From contig JAZNGF010000035.1 in the NCBI GenBank assembly GCA_045576295.1, forward strand, positions 1 to 64,000: a stretch of 64,000 nucleotides of DNA, given 5' to 3'. The position numbers and the translations under genes are program-made. Below the pieces are notes generated by a model. It was not told the origin of the DNA. It saw nothing but the letters and a program-made list of their open reading frames with translations, and did not search any database. This stretch comes from CAVALG01 sp045576295 (GTDB lineage: Bacteria; Bacillota; Clostridia; Oscillospirales; Acutalibacteraceae). Positions 56,138 through 64,000 of this stretch are shown one piece after another (position 1 is the stretch's first letter; the number at the start of each line of letters is the position of its first letter).

Positions 56138-57496
56138 TTATTTCGAATGATCTTCAATCCATTTTTTATACCAATAGAATGAATCTTTAGGTATGCGCTT
56201 TTGGGTTAAATAATCAACATAAATAAGGCCAAAACGCTCGCCATAGCCGCACTCCCATTCGAAGTTATCCATAAGCGACCATAAGAAGTAACCGCCAATA
56301 TCGGCGCCGTCGTCGGCCGCCTTTTCGAGCTCGTTTAAATAACGGGTTACAAAGTCGATTCGCGACTGATCGTGAACCTTGCCGTCGAGAGCTACCCAGT
56401 CGTTCGAGGCCATACCGTTTTCGGAAATAAATATCGGCAGCTTATAGCGCTCGTATAAAAACCTTGCGCCCCAACGAATGCACTTAGGCGAAATCGACCA
56501 GTACATTGATGTTTTTGAAGAGCCAAGCTCACGCGGAACGAGCTGAAGATTGCCGTTTTCATCAAGTCTCATTTCCTTGCCGTTATAGATGTTTTGAGCA
56601 TAAAAATCAAGCGGCTGGTTAATGAGCTTCATATCTTCTTCAGTGATTTCGGGAAGGTAGTCTTTATATAACTTTAAGCCATCTTCAGGGTAGCGGCCGA
56701 GAATAACAGGGTCGCTCCACCAGGATACATTCCACATAACATTGCGGCCATCGGCCGGTTCACACGAGAACATCTGCTTGCGAACCGCTTCGATATTTTC
56801 GGGGGTTTCTTCGGCAGGGTAGTTCGGTGTGCTGGTTGGGGCAAAGCCTATGCGAATGGGCTGTTTTGCGGCTTCGCGCATTGCCTTAACAGCCGCACCA
56901 TGAGCCTTTAAAACATTGTGGCACATTTGGAAAATATCTTTATATGTTGAGCGAAGGCCGGGCGCGTGATTACCCATAAGGTAGCCCGAGCCGATAAAGC
57001 ATTGCGGCTCGTTAAAGGTTATGAAATTAACAGCCCTGTCGGAATAAAGTTCAACAACCTTGGCAGCGTAATCGGCAAACCATTTAACGCTGTCGGGATT
57101 GAGCCAACCGCCTAATTTATGAAGCTCATATGGGTAGTCCCAATGGAATAATGTTATATAAGGCTCGATTCCGTTTGCAAGCAGTTCATCAATAAGATCG
57201 GAATAAAACTGTGCGCCCTTTTCATTAAATTCGCCTGTGCCTGAGGGGAAAAGCCTTGTCCAGCTCATAGAAAAGCGGTATGCCTTGATGCCAAGCTCCT
57301 TCATCAGTTTAACATCTTCTTTATAACGGTTATAATGGTCGCATGCTACATCGCCCGTTTCGCCGCGGTGCACGCGCCCCGGGTTATGCGAAAACACATC
57401 CCAAACGCTCAGTCCCCTGCCGTCTGTATCATATGCGCCTTCTATTTGGTAAGATGAGGTTGCCGCACCCCAAACAAAATCTTTCTTAAAGCCCAT
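56138..57496 (-). CDS. Family 1 glycoside hydrolase (beta-glucosidase or 6-phospho-beta-glucosidase)
   Basis: A 452-residue (beta/alpha)8 retaining glycosidase. The acid/base motif is TFNEP (about residue 165) and the nucleophile is SENGM (about 360). Other family marks: FVWGAATSSYQIEGAY, RFSMSWTRLFP, DNFEWECGYGERFGLIYVDY. The Trp-Glu in the aglycone loop (WECGYGERFGL) fits an unphosphorylated beta-glucosidase rather than the phospho-form. No PTS gene is near. GGAGGAATACATAT precedes the ATG. Monocistronic with a downstream terminator. Confidence 0.93.
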   Translation of the reverse strand: MGFKKDFVWGAATSSYQIEGAYDTDGRGLSVWDVFSHNPGRVHRGETGDVACDHYNRYKEDVKLMKELGIKAYRFSMSWTRLFPSGTGEFNEKGAQFYSDLIDELLANGIEPYITLFHWDYPYELHKLGGWLNPDSVKWFADYAAKVVELYSDRAVNFITFNEPQCFIGSGYLMGNHAPGLRSTYKDIFQMCHNVLKAHGAAVKAMREAAKQPIRIGFAPTSTPNYPAEETPENIEAVRKQMFSCEPADGRNVMWNVSWWSDPVILGRYPEDGLKLYKDYLPEITEEDMKLINQPLDFYAQNIYNGKEMRLDENGNLQLVPRELGSSKTSMYWSISPKCIRWGARFLYERYKLPIFISENGMASNDWVALDGKVHDQSRIDFVTRYLNELEKAADDGADIGGYFLWSLMDNFEWECGYGERFGLIYVDYLTQKRIPKDSFYWYKKWIEDHSK

Positions 57497-57600
57497 ATAT
57501 GTATTCCTCCGTGTAAAATTTAAGTTTGCTATTTATTATAATACATTAATACCCAGCTTTTTTCAAGTAATATTAACAGTTATAAGAAAATTACCCCACA

Positions 57601-57634
57601 AAAAGCACGCCCCAAAAAGAAGGCGTGCTTTTAA
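57601..57634 (-). terminator. Terminator of the DUF11 protein gene
   Basis: AAAAGCACGCC pairs with GGCGTGCTTTT; on the minus strand followed by TGTGGGG. It is positioned right after the DUF11 stop and just upstream of the GH1 promoter region. Confidence 0.8.
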
Positions 57635-57649
57635 AGCGCTTAATATGCG

Positions 57650-58504
57650 TTAGATTGTTCCTGTAACTACTAATGTTGCGGTGCCGGGGGTTACGGTGTA
57701 TTCGCCGGTTACAGGGTTTATAACAACGGTTGCCGCAGGCACTGTGATTTGACCTGCCGCTGTTGTGAATAAGCCTGTAGCTTCATTGTAATTATACTGA
57801 ACACCTTCGGCCCACGTAGCGCCACCGAAGGTTACTGCAAGGTCGGTTAAAATTGGGTTGAAGGTGTCGGTTATAACTGCGTTATCGGTTGCAACAACCG
57901 CTGCGGTTCCAAAGTTTTGAATAACAAAGGTGTAGGTTACGCGGTCGTTATCTACAACCTGTGAAGGTGTTATTGATTTAGTGATGGTAAGCTGGGCTCT
58001 CGCCGAGCTTTCAACAGTTTCGGTTGCGGTAATGGGTGTGTTTATGCCATCACCGGTTACTGTTACAGTGTTAACGATTGTGCCGCCCTCGGCAGGGTTT
58101 GCAAAACCGTTAGCGCGGGCTTGGTATACTATAACTGTACTGCCGCTTGCGGGAACATTAATGCCTGTTATAACAAGGGGCGGGCCTGCTGTTACTGCAG
58201 GGTCAGCCTCGGGCACACCGTCGACAAACAAAGCCACTGAACCTTCTTCATAGGTTAGCGGATAGCGTGTTACGCCACCGGCGTCATACCCGCCAAGGTC
58301 ATCGGTTACCGTAAGGTCGGTAAGGGCGGCTGTGCCTGTGTTGCGAAGGGTTACAACATAAGTTACGAGTTCGCCTTGCTCATAGGTGCCTTCAATCGAC
58401 GTTTTTGTGGCTGTTAAAACGTCGAGAATTTCGCCGAAAGCAACATTCGAATTTGTTGTTATTCCGTTATAGGTTAAGGTTGCCTGATTTGAAAATATCG
58501 CCAC
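57650..58504 (-). CDS. DUF11 repeat protein without a signal peptide
   Basis: A 284-residue beta-rich protein. It opens with AIFSNQATLTYNGITTNSNV, then two DUF11-type repeats of ~115 residues; EQGELVTYVVTLRNTGTAAL and VDNDRVTYTFVIQNFGTAAV mark their starts. Most DUF11 proteins are secreted and wall-anchored, yet here there is neither a signal peptide nor an LPXTG end. GTG at 58504 is supported by AAGGAGGTAATTCAA. Packaging into the spore coat from the mother cell would explain a lack of signal; that is inference. Confidence 0.8.
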   Translation of the reverse strand: MAIFSNQATLTYNGITTNSNVAFGEILDVLTATKTSIEGTYEQGELVTYVVTLRNTGTAALTDLTVTDDLGGYDAGGVTRYPLTYEEGSVALFVDGVPEADPAVTAGPPLVITGINVPASGSTVIVYQARANGFANPAEGGTIVNTVTVTGDGINTPITATETVESSARAQLTITKSITPSQVVDNDRVTYTFVIQNFGTAAVVATDNAVITDTFNPILTDLAVTFGGATWAEGVQYNYNEATGLFTTAAGQITVPAATVVINPVTGEYTVTPGTATLVVTGTI

Positions 58505-58592
58505 TTGAATTACCTCCTTTTCTTTTTGGGTCTTGGCCTCCCCTAAATATTTTATGTGCGCGAGTGCCCAGTTGTTACGGGAGAAAGGGCAT

Positions 58593-58636
58593 AAAAAAGC
58601 GGAAAGCACCCACCCTTTCGGGCGAGCGCTCTCCTT
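58593..58636 (-). terminator. Terminator of the ParB/Noc gene
   Basis: On the minus strand a 15-bp stem (GGAGAGCGCTCGCCC with GGGTGGGTGCTTTCC) and GAAA loop, followed by GCTTTTTT. Confidence 0.9.
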
Positions 58637-58659
58637 ATATGGGGATGAATATGGGTGGG

Positions 58660-59502
58660 CTAAATTAAATCGGGCATTTTAAGCTGGCGCGAATCACTGC
58701 GCTTGGCCTGAGGCTTATCGATAATTATTCTATACTCAATTTTCATTGCCGTTTCGTTGCGAAGTGTGTGGGCCTTTACGCCCGATTTTTTTATTGAATC
58801 AACCATTTTATCAATGCTGTTCGATATTATCCTTATATCGCCCATTGCATAGCCTTTAATATGCGGCTTTTTTTCGGCCTCGCGCGGGGTGAGTGTGCGC
58901 TCAACAAGCGCATCGGTTTCGGCAACCGTTAGGCCCTCGGCGATAATAATATCTAATATTTCATCTCGATTTTTTTCATTCAAGCGAACAAGCGCCCTTG
59001 CGTGCCGCTCCGAAAGGCGGGCGGCAACCATTCTTTTGCGCTGTTCTTCGGTTAAACTTAAAATTTTAAGCTTATTCGAAAGCGTTGAGGGTGCAATGCC
59101 AATCTGCGCTGCGGCTTCAGTACCGCTTAAAGAGAAGGTTTGCATAATTTTTAAAATTCCCTCGGCCTCTTCAAACATGCTAAGGTTCTGCCGCTGCAGG
59201 TTTTCAATCAACGAAAGGATAGCGGCACTCTGTGCTTGCGGTGTGATTATAATTGCATCAATCTGGCGGTGTCCAAGCTGGCGAACCGCGCGAAGCCGAC
59301 GCTCACCCGCAACTAATTCATACCTGCCACCGGGCATTTGCCGAACGGTTACCGGCTGCAATAAACCATTTTGCTTAATGCTAAGCGATAGGCGATTAAG
59401 CTCATATTCATCGAAGATTTTTCTCGGCTGCAAGGGGTTTGGGTCGATTAAATCAACCGATATTGAAACAAGGCGCGAAGCCGCCATCCTCTTTTTGACC
59501 AT
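58660..59502 (-). CDS. ParB/Noc family DNA-binding protein
   Basis: A 280-residue ParB-type clamp. ParB nuclease/CTPase domain: VDLIDPNPLQPRKIFDEYEL, ELVAGERRLRAVRQLG (the GERRxRA box), SLIENLQRQNLSMFEEA; HTH: AAAQIGIAPSTLSNKLKIL and ERHARALVRLN. No ParA neighbour is in the window. Its place beside rsmG matches noc of Bacillus, so nucleoid occlusion is as likely as chromosome segregation. The ATG at 59502 (AAGG 7 nt before) is used; a GTG at 59520 is possible. Confidence 0.88.
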   Translation of the reverse strand: MVKKRMAASRLVSISVDLIDPNPLQPRKIFDEYELNRLSLSIKQNGLLQPVTVRQMPGGRYELVAGERRLRAVRQLGHRQIDAIIITPQAQSAAILSLIENLQRQNLSMFEEAEGILKIMQTFSLSGTEAAAQIGIAPSTLSNKLKILSLTEEQRKRMVAARLSERHARALVRLNEKNRDEILDIIIAEGLTVAETDALVERTLTPREAEKKPHIKGYAMGDIRIISNSIDKMVDSIKKSGVKAHTLRNETAMKIEYRIIIDKPQAKRSDSRQLKMPDLI

Positions 59503-59531
59503 AAACAAACCTTGCACCACCTAACTTGTCC

Positions 59532-59581
59532 AAACATTGTTCTTACAATGTTTATTATACCCAAATTGGTAAATATTTCAA
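59532..59581 (-). promoter_or_regulatory. Promoter and start-site palindrome of ParB/Noc gene
   Basis: On the minus strand TTGAAA and TATAAT are separated by 16 nt, and the 22-nt element AAACATTGT-AAGA-ACAATGTTT (59532-59553) directly follows the -10, covering the transcription start. The perfect 9-bp arms could be an operator or an RNA hairpin at the 5' end. It is not a parS site. Confidence 0.65.
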
Positions 59582-59596
59582 TAAAAACAGTATGAC

Positions 59597-59625
59597 AAAA
59601 CCGGACAGTTACCTGCCCGGTTTGA
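59597..59625 (-). terminator. Terminator after rsmG
   Basis: AAACCGGGCAG pairs with CTGTCCGGTTTT around GTAA on the minus strand, then GTCATACTGTTTTT. It separates rsmG from the ParB/Noc transcript. Confidence 0.75.
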
Positions 59626-59629
59626 TAAT

Positions 59630-60340
59630 TTAAAGCGGCTTTTTAGCAATTTCAGAATTCTTTCTTGGGTATTTTGGCGGAGTTTGCGAAACTTTTTTGG
59701 TTATAACTGCGGCTCTGCTGTCGCCATTTGGCAGTTCATAGCTTTCTACCGAATGAAGCTTGCCTCCAAGAAGTTCTATGGCGCGAGCAGCGTCTTCTGC
59801 CTCCCCCACACCTGAAGGTCCTTTAAGCGAAATAAATGCGCCGCCCTTTTTAACATAGGGCAGGCAAAATTCAGTTAGCGTTGGGAGCGCCGCCACAGCC
59901 CTTGCCACAGCTATATCAAAGCTCTCACGAAGTTTGGTTTTTGAGCCTTCTTCGGCACGGGCGTGAACAAGCTCAACCTCGCACCCCACAGCTTCGCTCA
60001 CCGCATTTAAAAAGTTTAAACGTTTATTAAGCGAATCAAGCAATGTAACCTTTAAGTCGGGGCGGGCTATCTTCATAACCATTCCGGGGAAGCCTGCGCC
60101 CGTTCCAACATCGATAACCGATGCGCCATAGGGGATATCATACATTTTAAAAACCAAAAGCGAATCATAAAAATGCTTAAGCATAACCTCGTTTTCTTCG
60201 GTGATTGCGGTGAGATTCATTTTCTCGTTCCATTCGCGAAGCAGTTTTGAATAGACACGAAGCCCGTTTGCGGCGTCATCAGTAAGCTCCAGGCCGAATT
60301 TATTGCACTCGTTTTTTAAATCGTTTATTGTGAAAACCAT
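59630..60340 (-). CDS. rsmG: 16S rRNA (guanine527-N7)-methyltransferase
   Basis: Methylates G527 in the 530 loop of 16S rRNA; loss gives low-level streptomycin resistance. The 236 residues include EWNEKMNLTAITEENEVMLK, the SAM-binding VIDVGTGAGFPGMVMKI and KVTLLDSLNKRLNFL, plus AVARAVAALPTLTEF. The C-terminal extension (KKVSQTPPKYPRKNSEIAKK) is typical of Firmicutes. ATGGAGAAAATT precedes the start at 60340. mnmG and mnmE, its usual upstream neighbours, are absent here. Confidence 0.94.
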   Translation of the reverse strand: MVFTINDLKNECNKFGLELTDDAANGLRVYSKLLREWNEKMNLTAITEENEVMLKHFYDSLLVFKMYDIPYGASVIDVGTGAGFPGMVMKIARPDLKVTLLDSLNKRLNFLNAVSEAVGCEVELVHARAEEGSKTKLRESFDIAVARAVAALPTLTEFCLPYVKKGGAFISLKGPSGVGEAEDAARAIELLGGKLHSVESYELPNGDSRAAVITKKVSQTPPKYPRKNSEIAKKPL

Positions 60341-60531
60341 AATTTTCTCCATTCAGATAAATTCATCTTCTACACCAACTATTCTAAACTAAAAGCCGAG
60401 CTTTTTCAATACGAAAATGGGAACAAAAGAACACCCAGGGCATAAAATGTTATAAACTAAAAAGCTATGAAAGGCGGCCGCGGCCTTAAAGCACACAAAG
60501 CGTAATTAAGCGCGGCAGAATGGGGAATTGT

Positions 60532-61809
60532 ATGTATATTTACACCGTAAACCCAGGCGACACACTTTATTCGATTGCGCAAAAATTCGGAATTCCACCT
60601 GCAAGGCTTGCCGAAGATAACGGCATAACAAACCTTGAAAACTTGGTTGTGGGGCAAGATATTCTAATTCCAAATGGCAGGTTTTACGAAGTAAAACGGG
60701 GTGATTCGCTTTATTCGGTGGCACTGCTTGAGGGCACGAACATCAGCGAGCTTTTAAGGATAAACCCGAATATTACCGAACCCTTTGTAATCTACCCCGG
60801 GCAGATTATAAGGCTGCCTGAGCAAAACACCCCCAAACGCGACATTGAAGTTAACGGCTACGCCTACCCGAACATATCACGTTCAGTGTTAGACGCAAGC
60901 CTGCCCTACCTTACCTATCTTTCAATTTTCAGCTACAGCGTAAATGCAGATGGCACACTGAATAACATTAACGATGATGATTTAGTTACCCGCGCCAAAA
61001 ACGGGGGCGTTGCACCTGTTATGGTTATAACAAACACGGTTGCGGGCGGCGGGTTCGACAGCGACCTTGTTAGCAGCATTTTAAATTCATCCACCGCGAT
61101 AGACACCTTACTTAACGCCTGCATAACTATTATGAACCAAAAGGGCTACTACGCGCTCGACGTAGATTTTGAATACATCCCCCCTGCCGACCGCGAGGCG
61201 TATAACTCATTTTTAGATCGGGCAGGCGATATTTTAAGAGAAAACGGTTTTAAACTGTTCACTGCAATAGCACCTAAACTAAGCGCTACGCAGGTTGGCA
61301 CATTATATGAAGCACACGACTACGCGGCTCACGGCCGTTTTGCCGACCGAATTACAATTATGACCTATGAATGGGGTTACCTTTACGGCCCGCCGCTTGC
61401 CATTGCACCTTACAGCGAAGTACGCAAGGTTATAAGCTACGCGGTAACCGAAATACCGCCGCGAAAAATACTTATGGGTATGCCAAACTATGCCTATGAT
61501 TGGACTCTGCCCTATGTAGAGGGCCGCCCAGCAAGGTACCTTTCGGTGAACGAAGCGCGAGACTTGGCCTTCACGGTTGGCGCCAGAATTCAGTATAGCG
61601 AAGGAGCACAGGCACCATTTTTTGAATACACAGATTCAACGGGTGCCGAACATATAGTATGGTTCGATAACGCGCGAAGCACCAATGCGCGGCTGAACCT
61701 TGTTGAAGAATTCGGCCTTGCAGGGGTTAGTTTTTGGCCAATAATGCGGCTAAACATAGTTAACTTTAAGCTGATAGATGCGAGGTTTAATATTGTAAAA
61801 GTGATTTAA
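60532..61809 (+). CDS. LysM-GH18 spore-type hydrolase (SleL/YaaH-like)
   Basis: A 425-residue protein with two LysM domains (YTVNPGDTLYSIAQKFG, about 3-46, and YEVKRGDSLYSVALLEG, about 50-93) that bind glycan, and a GH18 barrel (about 110-425) with catalytic ALDVDFEYI. The same layout as SleL/YaaH cortical fragment-lytic N-acetylglucosaminidases of spores. No signal peptide, as in spore-coat proteins made in the mother cell. The ATG at 60532 follows TGGGGAATTGT; an in-frame ATG at 60520 is less likely. Confidence 0.87.
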   Translation: MYIYTVNPGDTLYSIAQKFGIPPARLAEDNGITNLENLVVGQDILIPNGRFYEVKRGDSLYSVALLEGTNISELLRINPNITEPFVIYPGQIIRLPEQNTPKRDIEVNGYAYPNISRSVLDASLPYLTYLSIFSYSVNADGTLNNINDDDLVTRAKNGGVAPVMVITNTVAGGGFDSDLVSSILNSSTAIDTLLNACITIMNQKGYYALDVDFEYIPPADREAYNSFLDRAGDILRENGFKLFTAIAPKLSATQVGTLYEAHDYAAHGRFADRITIMTYEWGYLYGPPLAIAPYSEVRKVISYAVTEIPPRKILMGMPNYAYDWTLPYVEGRPARYLSVNEARDLAFTVGARIQYSEGAQAPFFEYTDSTGAEHIVWFDNARSTNARLNLVEEFGLAGVSFWPIMRLNIVNFKLIDARFNIVKVI

Positions 61810-61810
61810 A

Positions 61811-61857
61811 GCAAAAAAACACCACAGCCTGAAAATCAGGCTGTGGTGTGATTTTCT
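61811..61857. terminator. Convergent terminator between GH18 gene and rplQ
   Basis: ACACCACAGCCTG pairs perfectly with CAGGCTGTGGTGT (13 bp). On the minus strand seven T follow, ending the rpsK-rpsD-rpoA-rplQ transcript; on the plus strand GATTTTC. Confidence 0.92.
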
Positions 61858-61868
61858 CTAAAGAGAAA

Positions 61869-62213
61869 TTATTTTACAAGCTCAATAATAGCCATTTCTG
61901 CAGCGTCACCACGGCGGGGACCTGTTTTAGTGATACGGCAGTAACCGCCGTTCCTATCTGCATAAGAGGGAGCGATTTCGTTGAATAATTTCTTAACAAC
62001 GTCTTCTTTAGTGATAAAAGCATACGCCCTTCTCTTGCTGTTTAAACTATTATCTTTAGCGAGTGTGATATATTTCTCGGCCATTGAACTTACCTCTTTA
62101 GCGCGAGTAACGGTTGTTTCTATCTTGCCGTTTTCAAGCAAGTAGGTAACCATTGCGCGAAGCATAGCGATTCTGTGATCGCTCGTTCTTCCGAGTTTTC
62201 TGGTTCCAGGCAT
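61869..62213 (-). CDS. rplQ: 50S ribosomal protein bL17
   Basis: Large-subunit protein near the exit tunnel. The 114 residues start PGTRKLGRTSDHRIAMLRAM after Met and include VTRAKEVSSMAEKYITLAK and the ending KTGPRRGDAAEMAIIELV. Standard length, last gene of the rpsK-rpsD-rpoA-rplQ set, 21 nt after rpoA, with AAGGAGTGTTATAA as ribosome binding site. Confidence 0.96.
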   Translation of the reverse strand: MPGTRKLGRTSDHRIAMLRAMVTYLLENGKIETTVTRAKEVSSMAEKYITLAKDNSLNSKRRAYAFITKEDVVKKLFNEIAPSYADRNGGYCRITKTGPRRGDAAEMAIIELVK

Positions 62214-62234
62214 TTATAACACTCCTTCAACTCA

Positions 62235-63182
62235 TTATTCTTCTTCGCTTGCAAGGGCAAAACCGAGTGAATCGAGTTTTGCAATAACCTCTTCAAGCGA
62301 TTTACGGCCAAGGTTGCGAACCTTCATCATATCATCTTCTGTTTTGGTGATAAGGTCTTCAACCGTGTTTATTCCGGCTCTCTTTAAGCAGTTAAAGCTA
62401 CGAACCGACAGATCAAGTTCCTCAATGGTCATCTCAAGAACTTTTTCCTTATCATCGCCCTGCTTTTCAACCATGATACTGCTTTCAAACGCAGTATCTG
62501 AAAGGCCTACGAACAGGTTGAGATGTTCAGTGAGAATCTTGGCTGATAAAGATATTGCCTCAGATGCTGTAATCGTTCCGTTTGTCCAAACCTCGATAAT
62601 TAAGCGGTCGTAATCGATCTGCTGGCCAACACGGGTGTTCTCAACCGAATAGTTCACCTTAACAACAGGTGTAAAGATTGAGTCAACCGAGATGGTGCCA
62701 ATCGGGTTCTGTTCGCTCTTATTGCGGTCTGACGGAACGTAACCTCTGCCCTTATCTATGGTCATTTCCATATAAAGCTTTCCGCCTTCATCAACCGTTG
62801 CGATGTGAAGCTCGGGGTTTAAAATCTCAACCTCGCTGTCGCATTTAATCTGCGCGCCTGTAACACGGCAGGGGCCCTCGGCTTCAATGTAAACCGTTTT
62901 GGGGCCTTCGCTATGAAGGTTGGCAATTAAGCTTTTGATGTTAAGAACAATTTCGGTTACATCTTCCTTAACATGGGGTATTGTGGAAAATTCGTGCTGA
63001 ACACCTTCGATTTTAACGCTGGTTACAGCAACACCAGGCAGAGATGACATAAGCACCCTGCGAAGGCTGTTACCAAGTGTTGTACCGTAGCCGCCCTCGA
63101 GCGGTTCTAATGTGAACTTTCCATAAGTGCCATCATCAGTTAAATCCAGTGTATCTATTCTGGGCTTTTCTATTTCGATCAT
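62235..63182 (-). CDS. rpoA: RNA polymerase alpha subunit
   Basis: Assembly platform of RNA polymerase. The 315 residues contain the N-terminal dimerisation domain (LEPLEGGYGTTLGNSLRRVL, SSLPGVAVTSVKIEGVQHEF, DKGRGYVPSDRN) and the C-terminal DNA-binding domain (LDLSVRSFNCLKRAGINTVE, RNLGRKSLEEV). ATGGAGCTTTT precedes the ATG at 63182. It is in the usual order after rpsD, across a 117-nt gap with a 12-bp hairpin. Confidence 0.97.
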   Translation of the reverse strand: MIEIEKPRIDTLDLTDDGTYGKFTLEPLEGGYGTTLGNSLRRVLMSSLPGVAVTSVKIEGVQHEFSTIPHVKEDVTEIVLNIKSLIANLHSEGPKTVYIEAEGPCRVTGAQIKCDSEVEILNPELHIATVDEGGKLYMEMTIDKGRGYVPSDRNKSEQNPIGTISVDSIFTPVVKVNYSVENTRVGQQIDYDRLIIEVWTNGTITASEAISLSAKILTEHLNLFVGLSDTAFESSIMVEKQGDDKEKVLEMTIEELDLSVRSFNCLKRAGINTVEDLITKTEDDMMKVRNLGRKSLEEVIAKLDSLGFALASEEE

Positions 63183-63299
63183 AAAAGCTCCATTTCTCCG
63201 CACATGTTTAAATTCATCGAATTAGACTATGCAAAGCTTAGTGCGGCTAAGCCTTGCAGAGTAACAATGTTTGAAAACAATGCAGGCAAAAAACCTCGA
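63183..63299 (-). promoter_or_regulatory. rpsD-rpoA gap with a strong hairpin
   Basis: On the minus strand TGCAAGGCTTAG pairs with CTAAGCTTTGCA around CCGCA (12 bp, one wobble). There is no T-tract, so a processing or regulatory role, for example in S4 feedback, is more likely than termination. Confidence 0.45.
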
Positions 63300-63926
63300 T
63301 TATTTCGAATAGAATTCGACGATGAGCTGTTCCTCGATAGGAGCATCAATCATCTCGCGAGCAGGAAGGTTAATAACCTTTGCTTCAAGCGCATCGCGGT
63401 TTACATCAATCCACTGGGGAACAGGGCGAGCACTGTTTGCTTCGATAACAGCCTTGATTTTTTCGCTCTTACGTGCCTTTTCGCAGATTGCGATTACATC
63501 GCCTGCTTTAACAAGGTAAGAAGCTATATCAACGCGCTTACCGTTTACTTCAAAATGACCGTGACCAACAAGCTGCCTTGCTTCTGCACGGGATGAAGCG
63601 AAACCAACCCTGTAAACAATGTTATCTAAACGGCTTTCGAGGATTCTTAAAAGGTTTTCACCAGTTACGCCAACCTTGCGTTCAGCAATTTCGAAGTAGT
63701 GGTGGAACTGAACCTCGTTAACTCCGTAGTAACGCCTTGCTTTCTGCTTAGCACGGAGCTGAAGACCGTATTCTGAAGACTTTTTACGTCCTTGACCGTG
63801 TTGACCGGGTGCATATGACCTACGTCCCACGGAACATTTATCGGAATAGCAGCGTTCACCCTTTAAGAATAATTTCTCACCCTCGCGGCGGCAAAGTCTG
63901 CATACCGGACCAGTATATCTAGCCAT
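63300..63926 (-). CDS. rpsD: 30S ribosomal protein uS4
   Basis: Primary 16S rRNA-binding protein and, in several phyla, a translational repressor. The 208 residues begin ARYTGPVCRLCRREGEKLFL with the zinc-type Cys cluster (CRLC...RCYSDKC) and show QLVGHGHFEVNGKRVDIASY in the S4 RNA-binding domain. GGAGGTGTA precedes the ATG. Follows rpsK by 23 nt. Confidence 0.96.
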   Translation of the reverse strand: MARYTGPVCRLCRREGEKLFLKGERCYSDKCSVGRRSYAPGQHGQGRKKSSEYGLQLRAKQKARRYYGVNEVQFHHYFEIAERKVGVTGENLLRILESRLDNIVYRVGFASSRAEARQLVGHGHFEVNGKRVDIASYLVKAGDVIAICEKARKSEKIKAVIEANSARPVPQWIDVNRDALEAKVINLPAREMIDAPIEEQLIVEFYSK

Positions 63927-63949
63927 TCATTACACCTCCAAAAATTAGG

Positions 63950-64000
63950 TTATACACGCCTTCTCTTAGGCGGACGGCAACCGTTATGCGGAATTGGGGT
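63950..64000 (-). CDS. rpsK: 30S ribosomal protein uS11, C-terminal end only
   Basis: The window edge cuts the gene. The last 16 codons read TPIPHNGCRPPKRRRV followed by TAA, the universally conserved S11 end. The order rpsK-rpsD-rpoA-rplQ fits. Confidence 0.93.
   Translation of the reverse strand, partial: TPIPHNGCRPPKRRRV

Noticed and set aside
59532..59553. parS site at the ParB/Noc promoter
   Set aside because: The palindrome lacks the CACGTG core of parS.

Overview
The window looks like chromosome of a low-to-mid GC, spore-forming anaerobic Clostridia member, most likely in the Oscillospirales/Ruminococcaceae neighbourhood. The evidence is Firmicutes-type ribosomal operons with leader-RNA control, a PyrR-type pyr leader, dihydroorotate dehydrogenase B (pyrK/pyrD), FakA/FakB fatty-acid kinase genes, rsmG next to a ParB/Noc gene, and a LysM-GH18 spore-type hydrolase. 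No rRNA, prophage, transposase or CRISPR array was seen. Species-level assignment is not possible from the sequence alone.

Layout. 1-4.1 kb (minus): rpmG-secE-nusG-rplK-rplA-rplJ-rplL, with an L10 leader and an unusually long SecE. 4.2-6.7 kb (minus): an MGMT-family protein and Tex. 6.85-8.8 kb (plus): rpsB-tsf. 8.8-18.1 kb: small hypotheticals, tRNA-Thr, tRNA-Tyr, several hydrolases, a frameshifted DUF898 gene, ppa, an MFS carrier and tRNA-Leu. 19.2-29.4 kb (plus): one operon pyrC-carA-carB-pyrK-pyrD-pyrF-pyrE-pyrB-pyrI that encodes all of de novo UMP synthesis, under a PyrR-type leader and a second switch-like leader between pyrC and carA. 29.6-35.5 kb: a HepT/MntA toxin-antitoxin pair, a heterodimeric ABC exporter and two small XRE regulators. 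35.5-39.2 kb (minus): murA and uvrB. 39.6-45.9 kb: three tandem zinc-ribbon membrane proteins followed by an acyl-activation/acyl-transfer cluster (ligase-ACP, double PlsC, ACP, LRAT-like protein, Sfp-type transferase). 45.9-56 kb: alpha/beta hydrolases, a GT2-GtrA glycosyltransferase, plsX-fakA-fakB-fakB and a polysaccharide deacetylase. 56-61.8 kb: a GH1 glycosidase, a DUF11 protein, ParB/Noc, rsmG and LysM-GH18. 61.9-64 kb (minus): rplQ, rpoA, rpsD and the 3' end of rpsK.

Most notable observation: three copies (18471-18685, 30512-30672, 35051-35214) of one RNA architecture. Each has a sigma-A-like promoter whose predicted start falls on the first base of a long hairpin. The hairpin is variable in sequence but conserved in form, and is followed by a 2-nt purine linker, a conserved CAAT..GG block and a terminator with a cUUCGg loop. 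An upstream arm can pair with the 5' arm of the terminator and so compete with it. In every copy exactly 18 nt separate the T6 tract from the next start codon. Two copies precede paralogous XRE proteins and one precedes a lipoprotein. This reads as a multi-copy attenuation module; whether it is already in Rfam must be checked.

Other points worth following: CarA has Gly where the glutaminase Cys should be, SecE carries a four-helix N-terminal extension, the rpmG operon has a strongly structured leader, and the acyl-ligase of the lipid cluster lacks the usual phosphate-binding motif.
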